Under the pieces are notes generated by a model, which was not told the origin of the DNA, ran no database searches, and saw nothing but the letters and a program-made list of their open reading frames with translations. The translations under genes were made by a program, and so were the position numbers. This document shows positions 1-8,818 of a stretch of DNA of 64,000 nt, piece by piece. This DNA is from Rhizobium sp. Leaf371 (GTDB taxonomy: Bacteria > Pseudomonadota > Alphaproteobacteria > Rhizobiales > Rhizobiaceae), in assembly GCF_001424045.1 (NCBI RefSeq), contig NZ_LMQB01000001.1, positions 160,083 to 224,082 on the forward strand, in the 5' to 3' direction. Within the stretch, counting starts at the first letter, position 1, and each line of letters opens with the position of its first letter.

Positions 1-441
1 GCGCTGAAGGGCCACGACAATCTCAAGATCGTCCGCTCGCAGACCGGCGACTTCACCCGCACCAAGGGCAAGGAAGTCATGGAAAGCTTCCTGAAGGCAG
101 AGAACGGCGGCAAGAACATCTGCGCCCTCTACGCCCATAACGACGACATGGCCGTCGGCGCGATCCAGGCCATCAAGGAAGCCGGCCTGAAGCCGGGCAA
201 GGACATCCTCGTCGTCTCCATCGACGCCGTTCCGGATATCTTCCAGGCCATGGCGGCCGGCGAAGCCAATGCGACGGTCGAACTGACCCCGAACATGGCC
301 GGCCCGGCCTTCGACGCCCTCGCTGCCTTCAAGAAGGACGGCAAGGAACCGCCGAAGTGGATCCAGACGGAATCCAAGCTCTACACCCAGGCCGACGAGC
401 CGCAGAAGGTGTACGAAGCCAAGAAGGGCCTCGGCTACTAA
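1..441 (+). CDS. ytfQ: Galactofuranose ABC transporter substrate-binding protein YtfQ (C-terminal part)
   Basis: Periplasmic sugar-binding protein of an ABC importer, cut by the left window edge; 146 codons remain, open from base 1. The visible part matches what I remember of E. coli YtfQ almost residue for residue: GDFTRTKGKEVMESFLKAEN, then YAHNDDM, then IQAIKEAGLKPGKDI, then VELTPNMAGPAFDAL. It belongs to the periplasmic-binding-protein type 1 (LacI-like) fold; the missing part would contain the signal peptide and the first lobe. In E. coli the protein binds galactofuranose and galactopyranose, so this is the most likely ligand here, but the binding pocket is mostly outside the window. Genes for the ATPase and two permeases follow in the same direction. 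Confidence 0.95.
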   Translation, partial: ALKGHDNLKIVRSQTGDFTRTKGKEVMESFLKAENGGKNICALYAHNDDMAVGAIQAIKEAGLKPGKDILVVSIDAVPDIFQAMAAGEANATVELTPNMAGPAFDALAAFKKDGKEPPKWIQTESKLYTQADEPQKVYEAKKGLGY

Positions 442-450
442 GAGCAACCT

Positions 451-480
451 TGCCGCACCTCTCTCCGGATCGGTGCGGCA
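451..480 (+). terminator. Hairpin between ytfQ and ytfR (attenuator or mRNA-stabilising stem)
   Basis: A perfect 9-bp inverted repeat, TGCCGCACC and GGTGCGGCA, with a 12-nt loop, starting 9 bases after the ytfQ stop codon. No run of T follows, so it is unlikely to be a full intrinsic terminator. Such stems after a binding-protein gene commonly protect the upstream mRNA or let only part of the transcripts continue, giving more binding protein than membrane components. That role is inferred from position. Confidence 0.6.
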
Positions 481-688
481 CACCGACGGTCGGTTCCGGT
501 CGATCGTTTCCGGCATTCAGCGGCGGCCCCGCTCTCTCCGTCATCCGGCCTCAAGGGCCTGCGGGACGGCGAGAGTGGGCGCCTGCTCCTGTCCAGTGCC
601 GAAACGGCGGTTCGCTGCCGAAACGGTCTGCGCGAGGGCCATCGACCGGCGCCCTTCATCGGCCTCACTGACATATGGAATGGGGATC

Positions 689-2251
689 ATGCAGCAAGAC
701 GTCGGCACCGTTCTCTCCGCCAGCCGCATCGACAAGGTGTTTCCGGGTGCCAAGGCACTGAACCAGGTCGATTTCTCGCTCCGGCGCGGCGAGGTGCATG
801 CGCTTCTCGGCGAAAACGGCGCGGGCAAGTCCACGCTGGTGAAGTGCCTGACGGGCGCCTATCACCGCGATGGCGGCACGATCCTGCTCGACGGCGCCGA
901 GATCGATCCGCGCGACACGCTCGACGCGCAGCGCCTCGGCATCGGCACGGTCTATCAGGAGGTCAACCTCCTTCCCAATCTGAGCGTCGCCGAAAACCTC
1001 TTTCTCGGGCGCCAGCCGCGCCGCTTCGGCCTGATCGATACGGGCGCCGTCAATCGCAAGGCGCGCGCGCTGCTCGCCGAATACGAACTCGACATCGATG
1101 TGACCGCCGGTCTCGACAGCTTCTCGGTCGCGATCCAGCAGGTGATCGCCATCGCCCGTGCCGTCGATGTCTCCGGCAAGGTGCTGATCCTCGACGAGCC
1201 CACCGCCAGCCTCGATGCCCATGAGGTCGCGATGCTGTTCCGCGTCGTGCGGCGGCTGAAGGCGCGGGGTCTCGGCATTATCTTCATCACCCATTTTCTC
1301 GAACAGGTCTACGAGATCACCGACCGCGTCACGATCCTGCGCAACGGCCAACTGGTCGGCACGCGCGACACGGCAAGCCTCGAGCGGCGTGAGCTGATCG
1401 CCATGATGCTCGGCCGCGAGCTGGCGGCGGAAGTGCACGACGAGGCGGGCACCGCGAAGGTCGCCGACGGTCCGGTTCGCTTCCAGTTCCGCGATTTCGG
1501 CCGCAAGGGGCGCATCAACCCGTTCAATCTGGACGTCAAGGCCGGCGAGGTCATCGGCATTGCCGGTCTGCTCGGCTCCGGCCGTACGGAAACGGCCGAG
1601 GTCATGTTCGGCGCCCGCCGCGCCGATAGCGGCACCGCGACGATCGACGGCAAGGCCGCGGATCTGTCGTCGCCGCGCGCCGCCATTCGCCAGAAATTCG
1701 GCTTCTGCCCCGAGGATCGCAAGACGGACGGCATCATCGGCGACCTTTCGGTGCGCGAGAACATCGCGCTCGCGCTGCAGGCCCGTCGCGGCTGGGCCAG
1801 ACCCATTCCGCGCGCCGAACAGGACCGGCTGGCCGCCGAATACATCAAGGCGCTCGACATCCGCACCACGGATGCGGAAAAGCCGATCCGGCTGCTTTCG
1901 GGCGGCAACCAGCAGAAGGCGATCCTTGCCCGCTGGCTGGCGACCAATCCCGACTTCCTCATTCTCGACGAGCCGACGCGCGGCATCGATGTGGGGGCGC
2001 ATGCCGAGATCATCCGGCTCATCGAAACGCTCTGCGAAAAAGGCATGTCGCTCATCGTGATCTCATCCGAAATCGAGGAACTCGTGGTCTACAGCCACCG
2101 CGTCATCGTGCTGCGCGATCACGAGCATGTGGCCGAACTCACAGGCGCCGAGATCACCACCGAGAGCATCGTCAACACGATTGCCGGCACGGCGAAGACG
2201 CCCGCCCAGCTATCGGCCGCCGCCGGGGCGGCGGCAGGGGAGATCGCGTAA
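689..2251 (+). CDS. ytfR: Galactofuranose ABC transporter ATP-binding protein YtfR
   Basis: Double ATPase (520 aa) that powers sugar uptake at the inner membrane. Domain 1 has Walker A GENGAGKST and Walker B LILDEPTAS, but a weak signature (SFSVAIQQ). Domain 2 has a degenerate P-loop (GLLGSGRTE), as is usual in sugar-type double ATPases such as RbsA and MglA, with a good signature LLSGGNQQK and Walker B LILDEPTRGID. The frame stays open well upstream, but the family N-terminus and a GGA about 9 nt upstream favour the ATG at 689; the ATG at 680 is the alternative. Its stop overlaps the start of ytfT (TAATG), showing translational coupling. Confidence 0.93.
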   Translation: MQQDVGTVLSASRIDKVFPGAKALNQVDFSLRRGEVHALLGENGAGKSTLVKCLTGAYHRDGGTILLDGAEIDPRDTLDAQRLGIGTVYQEVNLLPNLSVAENLFLGRQPRRFGLIDTGAVNRKARALLAEYELDIDVTAGLDSFSVAIQQVIAIARAVDVSGKVLILDEPTASLDAHEVAMLFRVVRRLKARGLGIIFITHFLEQVYEITDRVTILRNGQLVGTRDTASLERRELIAMMLGRELAAEVHDEAGTAKVADGPVRFQFRDFGRKGRINPFNLDVKAGEVIGIAGLLGSGRTETAEVMFGARRADSGTATIDGKAADLSSPRAAIRQKFGFCPEDRKTDGIIGDLSVRENIALALQARRGWARPIPRAEQDRLAAEYIKALDIRTTDAEKPIRLLSGGNQQKAILARWLATNPDFLILDEPTRGIDVGAHAEIIRLIETLCEKGMSLIVISSEIEELVVYSHRVIVLRDHEHVAELTGAEITTESIVNTIAGTAKTPAQLSAAAGAAAGEIA

Positions 2252-3273
2252 TGTCCATGCTCGGCCTCTACGGCAAGCGGCTCCTGCCGCAGTTCATCGC
2301 GCTCGCGATCATCCTCGGCCTCGTGTCGATCGCCTTTCCCGGCTTCTTCAACCTGCAGGTCCAGAACGGCCGCCTTTACGGTTCGCTGATCGACATTCTC
2401 AACCGCGGCGCGCCGGTGGCGCTGCTCGCCATCGGCATGACCGTGGTCATCGCCACCAAGGGCATCGATCTCTCCGTCGGCGCCGTCATGGCGATCTGCG
2501 GGGCGGTCGCGGCCTCCGCCATCACCTCCGGCTATTCGCTGCCGGCCACGCTGCTGATCACGGTCGGCGTCGGTGTTCTCTGCGGCTTGTGGAACGGCAT
2601 CCTCGTCGCCATCCTCGACATCCAGCCGATCATCGCCACGCTGGTGCTGATGGTGGCCGGGCGCGGCATCGCGCAGATGGTGACGAACGGCGCCATCCTC
2701 ACCTTCAACGATGAAGGCCTGATCTTCATCGGCAGCGGCTCGCTCTTCGGCATGCCCATGCCCGTGGTCATCTGGATCACGGCCGGCATTTTCGTCGCGC
2801 TCCTGGTGCGGCGCACCGCGCTCGGCATGCTTATCGAGGCCGTCGGCGTCAATCGCCGGGCGAGCACGCTGTCGGGCGTTTCCACGCCGGTGCTGCTCAT
2901 CGCCGCCTATGTCCTTTCAGGTCTCTGCGCCTCCGTTGCGGGCATCATCGCGGCCGCCGATATTCGCGGTGCGGACGCCAACAATGCCGGGCTCTGGCTC
3001 GAACTCGATGCGATCCTCGCGGTCGTGATCGGCGGCACGTCGTTGCTCGGCGGACGCTTTTCGATTGCGGCCTCTCTGCTCGGCGCGATGATCATCCAGT
3101 CGATCAATACCGGCATTCTGCTGTCGGGCTTCCCGCCCGAGTTCAACCTGATCATCAAGGCGGCCATCATCGTCTTCATCCTCGTGCTGCAATCGCCGAA
3201 GCTGCAAGGCACGCTTGCCTTCTTCTCGAGGGCGAATGCCACGGCCAAGCCTGCGGAGAGCAAAGCGAAATGA
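2251..3273 (+). CDS. ytfT: Galactofuranose ABC transporter permease YtfT
   Basis: Inner-membrane permease (340 aa) of the RbsC/YtfT family, with about eight to ten hydrophobic segments. The conserved block IGMTVVIATKGIDLSVGAVMAI (residues about 63-84) is the family hallmark, and VIGGTSLLGGRFSI near residue 255 is the second conserved permease block. It starts inside the ytfR stop codon and its own stop overlaps the yjfF start by 4 nt (ATGA), so the three genes are one translationally coupled unit. The hydrophilic C-terminus is rich in Lys and Ala. Confidence 0.93.
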   Translation: MSMLGLYGKRLLPQFIALAIILGLVSIAFPGFFNLQVQNGRLYGSLIDILNRGAPVALLAIGMTVVIATKGIDLSVGAVMAICGAVAASAITSGYSLPATLLITVGVGVLCGLWNGILVAILDIQPIIATLVLMVAGRGIAQMVTNGAILTFNDEGLIFIGSGSLFGMPMPVVIWITAGIFVALLVRRTALGMLIEAVGVNRRASTLSGVSTPVLLIAAYVLSGLCASVAGIIAAADIRGADANNAGLWLELDAILAVVIGGTSLLGGRFSIAASLLGAMIIQSINTGILLSGFPPEFNLIIKAAIIVFILVLQSPKLQGTLAFFSRANATAKPAESKAK

Positions 3274-4238
3274 AAGCCAAACATCTCCCGCTGGCGGCGA
3301 CGATCCTGATCTTCGTCCTGTCCTATGCGCTCTGCGCCTTCCAGTTCCCCAACATCCTGTCGACGCGGGTCATCGGCAACCTTCTGACGGACAACGCCTT
3401 TCTCGGTATTGCGGCGGTCGGCATGACCTTCGTCATCCTGTCGGGCGGCATCGACCTGTCGATCGGCTCCGTCATCGCCTTCACCGGCGTCTTTCTCGCG
3501 GTCATGATGGAGAACACCGCGATCCATCCGCTGGCCGCCTTCGTTCTGGTGCTGATCATCACCACCAGCTTCGGCGCGCTGATGGGCGCGATCATCCATC
3601 ACCTGGAAATGCCCGCCTTCATCGTGACGCTGGCCGGCATGTTCCTCGCGCGCGGCATGGCCTTCGTGCTCTCGATCGACAGTATCCCGATCCGCCATCC
3701 GTTCTATGCCACGATGAAGAGCTTCTACCTGAAGCTCCCCGGCGGCGGGCGGTTGACGCTGATCGGCGGGGTCATGCTCCTGGTCTTCGCGCTCGGCATC
3801 CTGATCGCGCATCGCACCCGCTTCGGCACCAATGTCTATGCGCTCGGCGGCGGCGCGCAGACGGCGCGGCTGATGGGCGTTCCCACGGGCACCACGACGA
3901 TCATGATCTATGCGCTTTCGGGCCTGCTGGCCGGCCTGTCGGGCATCGTCTTCTCGCTCTACACCTCGGCCGGCTATTCGCTGGCGACCGTCGGCGTCGA
4001 GCTGGATGCGATCGCGGCGGTGGTGATCGGGGGAACGCTGCTGTCCGGCGGGTCGGGCTTCGTCGCGGGAACGCTGATCGGCATTCTCATCCAGGGGCTG
4101 ATCCAGACCTACATCACCTTTGACGGGTCGCTGTCGAGCTGGTGGACGAAGATCCTCATCGGCTTCCTCCTCTTCGCCTTCATCCTGCTGCAGAAGGGCA
4201 TTCTCTATCTGTCGCGCAACAACCGGGCCTTGGCCTGA
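3270..4238 (+). CDS. yjfF: Galactofuranose ABC transporter permease YjfF
   Basis: Second permease subunit (322 aa), paralogous to YtfT; the two are expected to form a heterodimeric channel. It carries the same hallmark, VGMTFVILSGGIDLSIGSVI at about residues 50-69, and VIGGTLLSGGSGFV in the last third. Gene order ytfQ-ytfR-ytfT-yjfF is the same as in E. coli. No regulator gene is visible on this side of the operon. No strong terminator follows; the next gene is convergent, ending 54 nt away. Confidence 0.93.
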   Translation: MKAKHLPLAATILIFVLSYALCAFQFPNILSTRVIGNLLTDNAFLGIAAVGMTFVILSGGIDLSIGSVIAFTGVFLAVMMENTAIHPLAAFVLVLIITTSFGALMGAIIHHLEMPAFIVTLAGMFLARGMAFVLSIDSIPIRHPFYATMKSFYLKLPGGGRLTLIGGVMLLVFALGILIAHRTRFGTNVYALGGGAQTARLMGVPTGTTTIMIYALSGLLAGLSGIVFSLYTSAGYSLATVGVELDAIAAVVIGGTLLSGGSGFVAGTLIGILIQGLIQTYITFDGSLSSWWTKILIGFLLFAFILLQKGILYLSRNNRALA

Positions 4239-4292
4239 TACGACACGGCCCCGCCAAAGACGGAGCCGTTCGACGCCAAAGGGAATGGTTTT

Positions 4293-4526
4293 TCAGGAGG
4301 CCTTGCCGGGTTCGCCGTCGCTCGCATCGCGCGCCTTGTAGTTGAGGTCGAAGTCCTTTCCCTCGCGCTTTTCGCCGTTCGGGCCGCTGTGGACGGTGCT
4401 ATCGTCCGAGCCCGTGATCACGGTCGGCTTCGCGCTTGTCACGCCATTGTTGTCGCGCCCGATCGTCGGGCGCACGAAGGCGCCTTTCGCATCGGTTTCT
4501 GCAGCGGGTTTGGGATTGTCCGTCAT
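4293..4526 (-). CDS. Small hydrophilic protein of unknown function
   Basis: 77-residue protein, strongly hydrophilic, rich in Asp, Lys, Gly and Ser, with no signal peptide or membrane segment; probably disordered. I do not recognise the family. It looks real because a GGGAG ribosome-binding site lies about 9 nt before its ATG, overlapping the end of the gene upstream, which stops only 2 nt earlier. Translational coupling with that neighbour suggests a shared role. Coding is further supported by a complete, well-bounded frame in an otherwise unannotated stretch. Confidence 0.6.
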   Translation of the reverse strand: MTDNPKPAAETDAKGAFVRPTIGRDNNGVTSAKPTVITGSDDSTVHSGPNGEKREGKDFDLNYKARDASDGEPGKAS

Positions 4527-4528
4527 TT

Positions 4529-4729
4529 TCAGTCTCCCTTCACCTTGCCGGCATCCGTGGCCTTTGCCCGCTCGGGCTCGGCCAGCGTCTCGCCATTGGC
4601 GTCGGGCTGGCGGTCCGGGTCGTCCGTGGCCGGGAGATAGCCGCTCGGGCGGCTCTCCTCGGGGCCTTCCCAGCGCGGTTTCTGGTCGATCGTGCCGGCG
4701 GCGCCGGTGCTCTTGAATGCGTCTGCCAT
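4529..4729 (-). CDS. Small hydrophilic protein of unknown function
   Basis: 66-residue hydrophilic protein with many Pro, Asp, Glu and Lys residues, no predicted membrane segment and low sequence complexity, so likely flexible. An AGGAG ribosome-binding site stands about 7 nt before the ATG. It is the first gene of a two-gene unit with the 77-residue protein downstream. Its composition resembles small stress-associated or DNA/RNA-associated proteins of rhizobia, but I recognise no named family and assign no function. Confidence 0.58.
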   Translation of the reverse strand: MADAFKSTGAAGTIDQKPRWEGPEESRPSGYLPATDDPDRQPDANGETLAEPERAKATDAGKVKGD

Positions 4730-4975
4730 GTCGGTCTCCTGTTCAGATCTGCAAGGTCAACCAGCGGCGTGCCCCGATGTTCCCGTTCCCGCCATCCGCC
4801 CTGGAGGTCAGGATCGCGACAGCTAGGTCTCGGTATCGAGGATCTGCCGCGGGACCGAAAACCGGTTGGACAAAACCCGCAGCGTCGCATCATGCGTCGC
4901 GACGCCTTCGGCGCGTAGGGTCCGCTGCGGGCCGCCGGTTTTCGTTCGTGCGGGACATCATCCGGGCGGTTTATC

Positions 4976-5167
4976 TCAAACGATGTGGTCTGTGGTCTGC
5001 CAGCGTTCGGCGATGTCGATGAAGGCCGCCTTGATCTCGTCGCGGCTCCAGCCGGCATGCATGGCGGCTTCCGTCACCTGCTGCACCTTGGCACCGATCG
5101 CCTCGCGGCAGTCGAGCGCGCGCTCGGCATAGTCGTCCTTTTCCCGTGGTTCCTTGATCGGCTGCAT
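4976..5167 (-). CDS. Small conserved helical protein of unknown function
   Basis: 63-residue protein that looks mostly alpha-helical (ALDCREAIGAKVQQVTEAA, then WSRDEIKAAFIDIAERW). An alternative in-frame ATG lies 6 nt upstream, but the strong GGAGGA ribosome-binding site abuts that codon and sits 6 nt before the one chosen, which decides the start. There is one Cys and no membrane segment. The amphipathic helices would suit a small regulatory or subunit-binding protein. I know of no named family. It is divergent from the oxidoreductase gene to the right. Confidence 0.65.
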   Translation of the reverse strand: MQPIKEPREKDDYAERALDCREAIGAKVQQVTEAAMHAGWSRDEIKAAFIDIAERWQTTDHIV

Positions 5168-5404
5168 GGCCATTCCTCCATTTGTGCTCGGGCAAGCGCC
5201 GTCGTCGCGACGGACGGCGGCCGTTGCGTCGGCGCCCTTTGTGCCGACCCTCCCAAGAGAACCGCGGGCTGCGGCGAAGGTTCCTGCCAGCGCGTTTCGC
5301 CTGATCCGGCTTTTACCCGGCGGAGGGTGGTCGAAGTTGCTGTCGATGCGGAACCGGGGTGGCCTCCGGTCGTTTCTGATGCTCCTGCCTCTGGAGCCTG
5401 CATC

Positions 5405-7690
5405 ATGTCCAACGTGCCCAAGATCACCACCTACACTGCGCCTGCCGGCGGATGGGGGTCGGTGAAGTCGCTGATGCGCCAGGCGCGACAGAGCAAACGG
5501 CCGGTCTCGATCCTGCCAGGGCTTGCCAAGCAGAACAAGCCGGACGGCTTTGCCTGCGTCAGCTGCGCCTGGGCGAAGCCCGCCAAGCCGCATCCGGCCG
5601 AGTTTTGCGAGAACGGCGCCAAGGCGACCTTCTGGGAGCTGACGGCCGACCGCGCCACCCCGGCGCTCTTTGCCCGGCACACCGTCACCGAAATGCGCAG
5701 CTGGGACGATTTCCAGCTGGAATCCACCGGACGGCTGACGCACCCCATGCGCTACGATGCCGCCACCGACCATTATGTCGAGACGACATGGGAAGAGGCC
5801 TATGCCGCGATCGGCGCGGAGATGAAGGCGATCCAGGCGGACGATCCAAAGCGCACCGTGTTCTATGCCTCTGGCCGTGCCTCGCTCGAAACGTCCTACA
5901 TGTATGCGCTGCTGGCGCGGCTCTACGGCAACAACAATCTGCCGGACAGTTCGAATATGTGCCACGAATCCACCTCCGTCGGCCTGCTGGAAAGCATCGG
6001 GCAGCCGGTCGGTAGCGTGCGGCTGGAGGATTTCGACACGGCGGACGCGATGTTCTTCTTTGGGCAGAACCCGGGATCGAACAGCCCGCGCATGCTGCAC
6101 CAGCTGCAGGAGGCCGTGCAGCGCGGCGCGCGGATCGTCACCTTCAACCCGCTGAAGGAGCGGGGGCTCGAACGGTTCGTCAATCCGCAGGACCCGGTCC
6201 AGATGCTGACGCAGCATGCGACCGAGATTTCCTGCCAGTATCACCAGGTGAAGGCCGGCGGCGATATCGCCGTCCTCGTCGGCATGGCGAAGGCCCTGCT
6301 GGAGGCCGACGATGCCGATCTGCAGCGCGGCGGCAAGGGCGTGCTCGACCGCGAATTCCTTGCCGAGCACACGACCGGTGCCGAGGACTTCATCGCCTAT
6401 GTCAGGGCGCAGGACTGGCTGGTGCTGGAGCGGGAATCGGGCCTTGGCCGCACCGCGATCACGCAGGCCGCGGGCGTCTATATGAGCGCGAAAAGCGTGA
6501 TGGGCATCTACGGCATGGGTCTCACCCAGCACAAGCTCGGCGTCCAGACGGTCCAGGTTCTGGTGAACCTGTTGCTCCTACGCGGCAATTTCGGCCGGCC
6601 GGGCGCCGGCATCTGTCCTGTGCGGGGCCATTCCAACGTGCAGGGCCAGCGCACCGTCGGCATATCGGAAAAGCCCGAACTGGTGCCGCTCGACAGGCTC
6701 AAGGAGCTCTACGGCTTCGAGCCGCCGCGCGAGGAAGGGCTTGCGACCGTCGATGCGTGCAAGGGGATCATCGACGGCACGGTCGACGCCTTCATCGGTC
6801 TCGGCGGCAATTTTTTGCGCGCGGTGCCGGAACAGGGGCTGATGGAAGACGCGTGGCCGCGCATGCGCCTGACCGTGCAGATCGCGACCAAGCTCAATCG
6901 CGGTCACCTCTTCAACGGCCGTGTCGCCTATCTCCTGCCGTGTCTCGGGCGAACCGAGATCGACCGGCAGGCGAGCGGCCCGCAGACCGTGACGATGGAG
7001 GACAGCACGTCCTGCTTCCACGGATCGAAGGGTTTTCATGCGCCGGCCGCCGACACGCTGCAGTCGGAAATCCGCATCGTGGCCGAACTCGCAAAAGCCT
7101 CGCTCGCACCCAATCCGCGCGTGCCCTGGGACCGCTGGGTGGACGATTACGCGACCGTGCGGGACGCGATCGAGGCGACCTATCCCGATCTCTTCAGCGA
7201 TTTCAACGCGCGCATGCACACGCCCGGCGGCATGGAAAAGCCGCTGCCGGTGCGCGACCGGATCTGGCGGACGGAAAGCGGCAAGGCGGAGTTCAAGCTG
7301 CCGAAATCGCTGTCGGCAAGCTTCGCCCCGGACGGGCCGGACGTGCTGCGGCTGATGACGCTTCGCTCCAACGACCAGTTCAACACCACCGTCTACGGCT
7401 ATGACGACCGTTTTCGCGGTGTCGATGGCACGCGCATGGTGCTGTTTCTCAACAAGAAGGAGATGGCGCGGATCGGGGCGCGGGCTGGCGAGATGATCGC
7501 GCTCGAAACCGTGGCCGACGATGGCGTCGCGCGCCGCATCGACGGGTTGCAGATCGTGCCCTACGACATTCCGGACGGATGTTGCGGGGCCTATTATCCC
7601 GAGTGCAACGTGCTGATTCCGCTTTGGCAGCATGCCGAGCGCAGCAAGGTGCCGGCGGCAAAGTCGGTGCCGGTGCGCATCGTCCGGTAG
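5405..7690 (+). CDS. FdhF/YdeP-family molybdopterin oxidoreductase
   Basis: 761-residue protein of the formate-dehydrogenase-alpha-like (YdeP) family, which binds bis-molybdopterin guanine dinucleotide. A cysteine cluster at the N-terminus (CVSCAWAKP and then EFCENG) matches the family pattern; MCHESTSVG and FFGQNPGSNSPRM are cofactor-binding blocks, and a molybdopterin-dinucleotide-binding domain occupies the last 120 residues (LRSNDQFNTTVYG). The open frame extends much further upstream, but the ATG at 5405, with GGAG about 9 nt before it, gives the family N-terminus. There is no signal peptide, so it is cytoplasmic. No fdhD, electron-transfer subunit or cofactor gene lies nearby; the true substrate of this family is unsettled. 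Confidence 0.88.
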   Translation: MSNVPKITTYTAPAGGWGSVKSLMRQARQSKRPVSILPGLAKQNKPDGFACVSCAWAKPAKPHPAEFCENGAKATFWELTADRATPALFARHTVTEMRSWDDFQLESTGRLTHPMRYDAATDHYVETTWEEAYAAIGAEMKAIQADDPKRTVFYASGRASLETSYMYALLARLYGNNNLPDSSNMCHESTSVGLLESIGQPVGSVRLEDFDTADAMFFFGQNPGSNSPRMLHQLQEAVQRGARIVTFNPLKERGLERFVNPQDPVQMLTQHATEISCQYHQVKAGGDIAVLVGMAKALLEADDADLQRGGKGVLDREFLAEHTTGAEDFIAYVRAQDWLVLERESGLGRTAITQAAGVYMSAKSVMGIYGMGLTQHKLGVQTVQVLVNLLLLRGNFGRPGAGICPVRGHSNVQGQRTVGISEKPELVPLDRLKELYGFEPPREEGLATVDACKGIIDGTVDAFIGLGGNFLRAVPEQGLMEDAWPRMRLTVQIATKLNRGHLFNGRVAYLLPCLGRTEIDRQASGPQTVTMEDSTSCFHGSKGFHAPAADTLQSEIRIVAELAKASLAPNPRVPWDRWVDDYATVRDAIEATYPDLFSDFNARMHTPGGMEKPLPVRDRIWRTESGKAEFKLPKSLSASFAPDGPDVLRLMTLRSNDQFNTTVYGYDDRFRGVDGTRMVLFLNKKEMARIGARAGEMIALETVADDGVARRIDGLQIVPYDIPDGCCGAYYPECNVLIPLWQHAERSKVPAAKSVPVRIVR

Positions 7691-7715
7691 GGCGGGCCGA
7701 GGCTCACGGAGAAGC

Positions 7716-7742
7716 GCCCGCGTGCCGGATCGGCAGGCGGGC
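7716..7742 (+). terminator. Strong hairpin between convergent oxidoreductase and SDR genes
   Basis: Twelve-base arms (GCCCGCGTGCCG and CGGCAGGCGGGC) pair with one mismatch around a 3-nt loop, 26 nt after the oxidoreductase stop codon, followed by TGTTTCGG. The T-run is short, so termination strength is uncertain. It could serve both convergent genes. Confidence 0.65.
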
Positions 7743-7822
7743 TGTTTCGGGTGAAGGATGGGGTGTCAGGATGACCCTGCTTCGACCTCAATGGGCGAAG
7801 AGCCGGATCGTCATGCTCACGC

Positions 7823-8584
7823 CTATTGCGGAGGCTGGCCGTTCGACGCGGAAAGACCGCCGTCGACGGCGATATTGGCGCCGGTGATGAAGCTCGCATC
7901 CGGGCTTGCCAGGAAGGCGATGACGGCGGCGACCTCTTCGGGCTCGCAGGCGCGACCGAGCGGAATGCGCTCGTAGAAGGTCTCGAGCAGCGGCGCGTCG
8001 TCCATCATATCGTCGGTCATGCCGGTGCGGGTGAGGCTCGGGCAGACGGCGTTGACGCGGATACCGCGCTTGCCGAGATCCATGGCAAGCGCCCGGGTGA
8101 AGTTGACGACGGCACCCTTGGCGGCGTTGTACGGGCTCATGCCCCAGTCGCCGCCCATGCCGGAGACGGAGGCCGTGTTGACGATCGCCCCTCCGGTCTT
8201 TTCGAGATGCGGGATCGCCGCACGGCATCCGTAGAAGACGCCGTCCGCATCCGTCGCCATGACCTTGCGCCAGGCCTCGTCGGTGATGTCCTCCGGCCTG
8301 CCGCTCTCGGTCGTTCCCGCATTGTTGACGAGCACGTCGATCTGGCCGAAGCGATGGACGGCGGTTTCCACCAGCGCATCGACGGAGGTGGATTGTGAGA
8401 CGTCCGCCACCTGCACCAGGGTGCGGTCTTTCGGGAAGCTCTGCGCCGTGTTGGTCAGCGTTTCGCCGTCCCTGTCCACCATGACGACGCGGGCGCCTTC
8501 CTCGGAGAAGCGGCGGGCGGTTGCCGCACCGATGCCGGAGGCCGCGCCCGTGACGATGACGACCTTGTCTTCGAAGCGATTCAT
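7823..8584 (-). CDS. Short-chain dehydrogenase/reductase (SDR, glucose/3-oxoacyl reductase type)
   Basis: 253-residue classical SDR that should reduce or oxidise a carbonyl/alcohol with NAD(P)(H). The Rossmann motif TGAASGIG is at residues 12-19, the acid at the end of strand 2 (MVDRD) suggests NAD preference, and NNAG is near residue 87. The catalytic Ser and the YNAAK Tyr-Lys pair fall at about residues 140-157, followed by the family PSLTRTGM segment. AAGGA stands 8 nt before the ATG. It is convergent with the molybdopterin oxidoreductase. Substrate cannot be told from sequence. Confidence 0.88.
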   Translation of the reverse strand: MNRFEDKVVIVTGAASGIGAATARRFSEEGARVVMVDRDGETLTNTAQSFPKDRTLVQVADVSQSTSVDALVETAVHRFGQIDVLVNNAGTTESGRPEDITDEAWRKVMATDADGVFYGCRAAIPHLEKTGGAIVNTASVSGMGGDWGMSPYNAAKGAVVNFTRALAMDLGKRGIRVNAVCPSLTRTGMTDDMMDDAPLLETFYERIPLGRACEPEEVAAVIAFLASPDASFITGANIAVDGGLSASNGQPPQ

Positions 8585-8656
8585 GCAAATGTCCTTATTC
8601 CAGTCTCTGCCGCAGCGCCGAGACGCTGCGGCTCACGTTTGGCCGTCCCTGCCTCC

Positions 8657-8818
8657 TTATTTGGCAGCGATCGGACAGCGGGCACCCGGCTCGCACACGG
8701 GCACAGGATTGTGCTCCGAGCGAAAGGCGGCGGATGTGTCGGAGGTCTCGTGATCCAGGGGGGCGACGTTCAGCGGCTCCTGTTTTCCGTTCAACGTGAT
8801 CGCGATCGGGATGGCCAT
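8657..8818 (-). CDS. Possible 53-residue protein, weak call
   Basis: Short frame on the minus strand in the gap between the SDR and ku. The first 18 residues (MAIPIAITLNGKQEPLNV) resemble the first strand pair of plant-type 2Fe-2S domains in xanthine-dehydrogenase-like small subunits, but the cysteine motif that should follow is absent and the rest is unlike that family. Two in-frame ATGs further upstream are possible starts, and none has a convincing ribosome-binding site. It may be a fragment of a former gene or chance. Confidence 0.25.
   Translation of the reverse strand: MAIPIAITLNGKQEPLNVAPLDHETSDTSAAFRSEHNPVPVCEPGARCPIAAK

Noticed and set aside
8657-8818. Remnant of a 2Fe-2S oxidoreductase small subunit
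   Set aside because: Only the first 18 residues resemble the family; the cysteine motif is missing, so it is kept only as a weak small-protein call.
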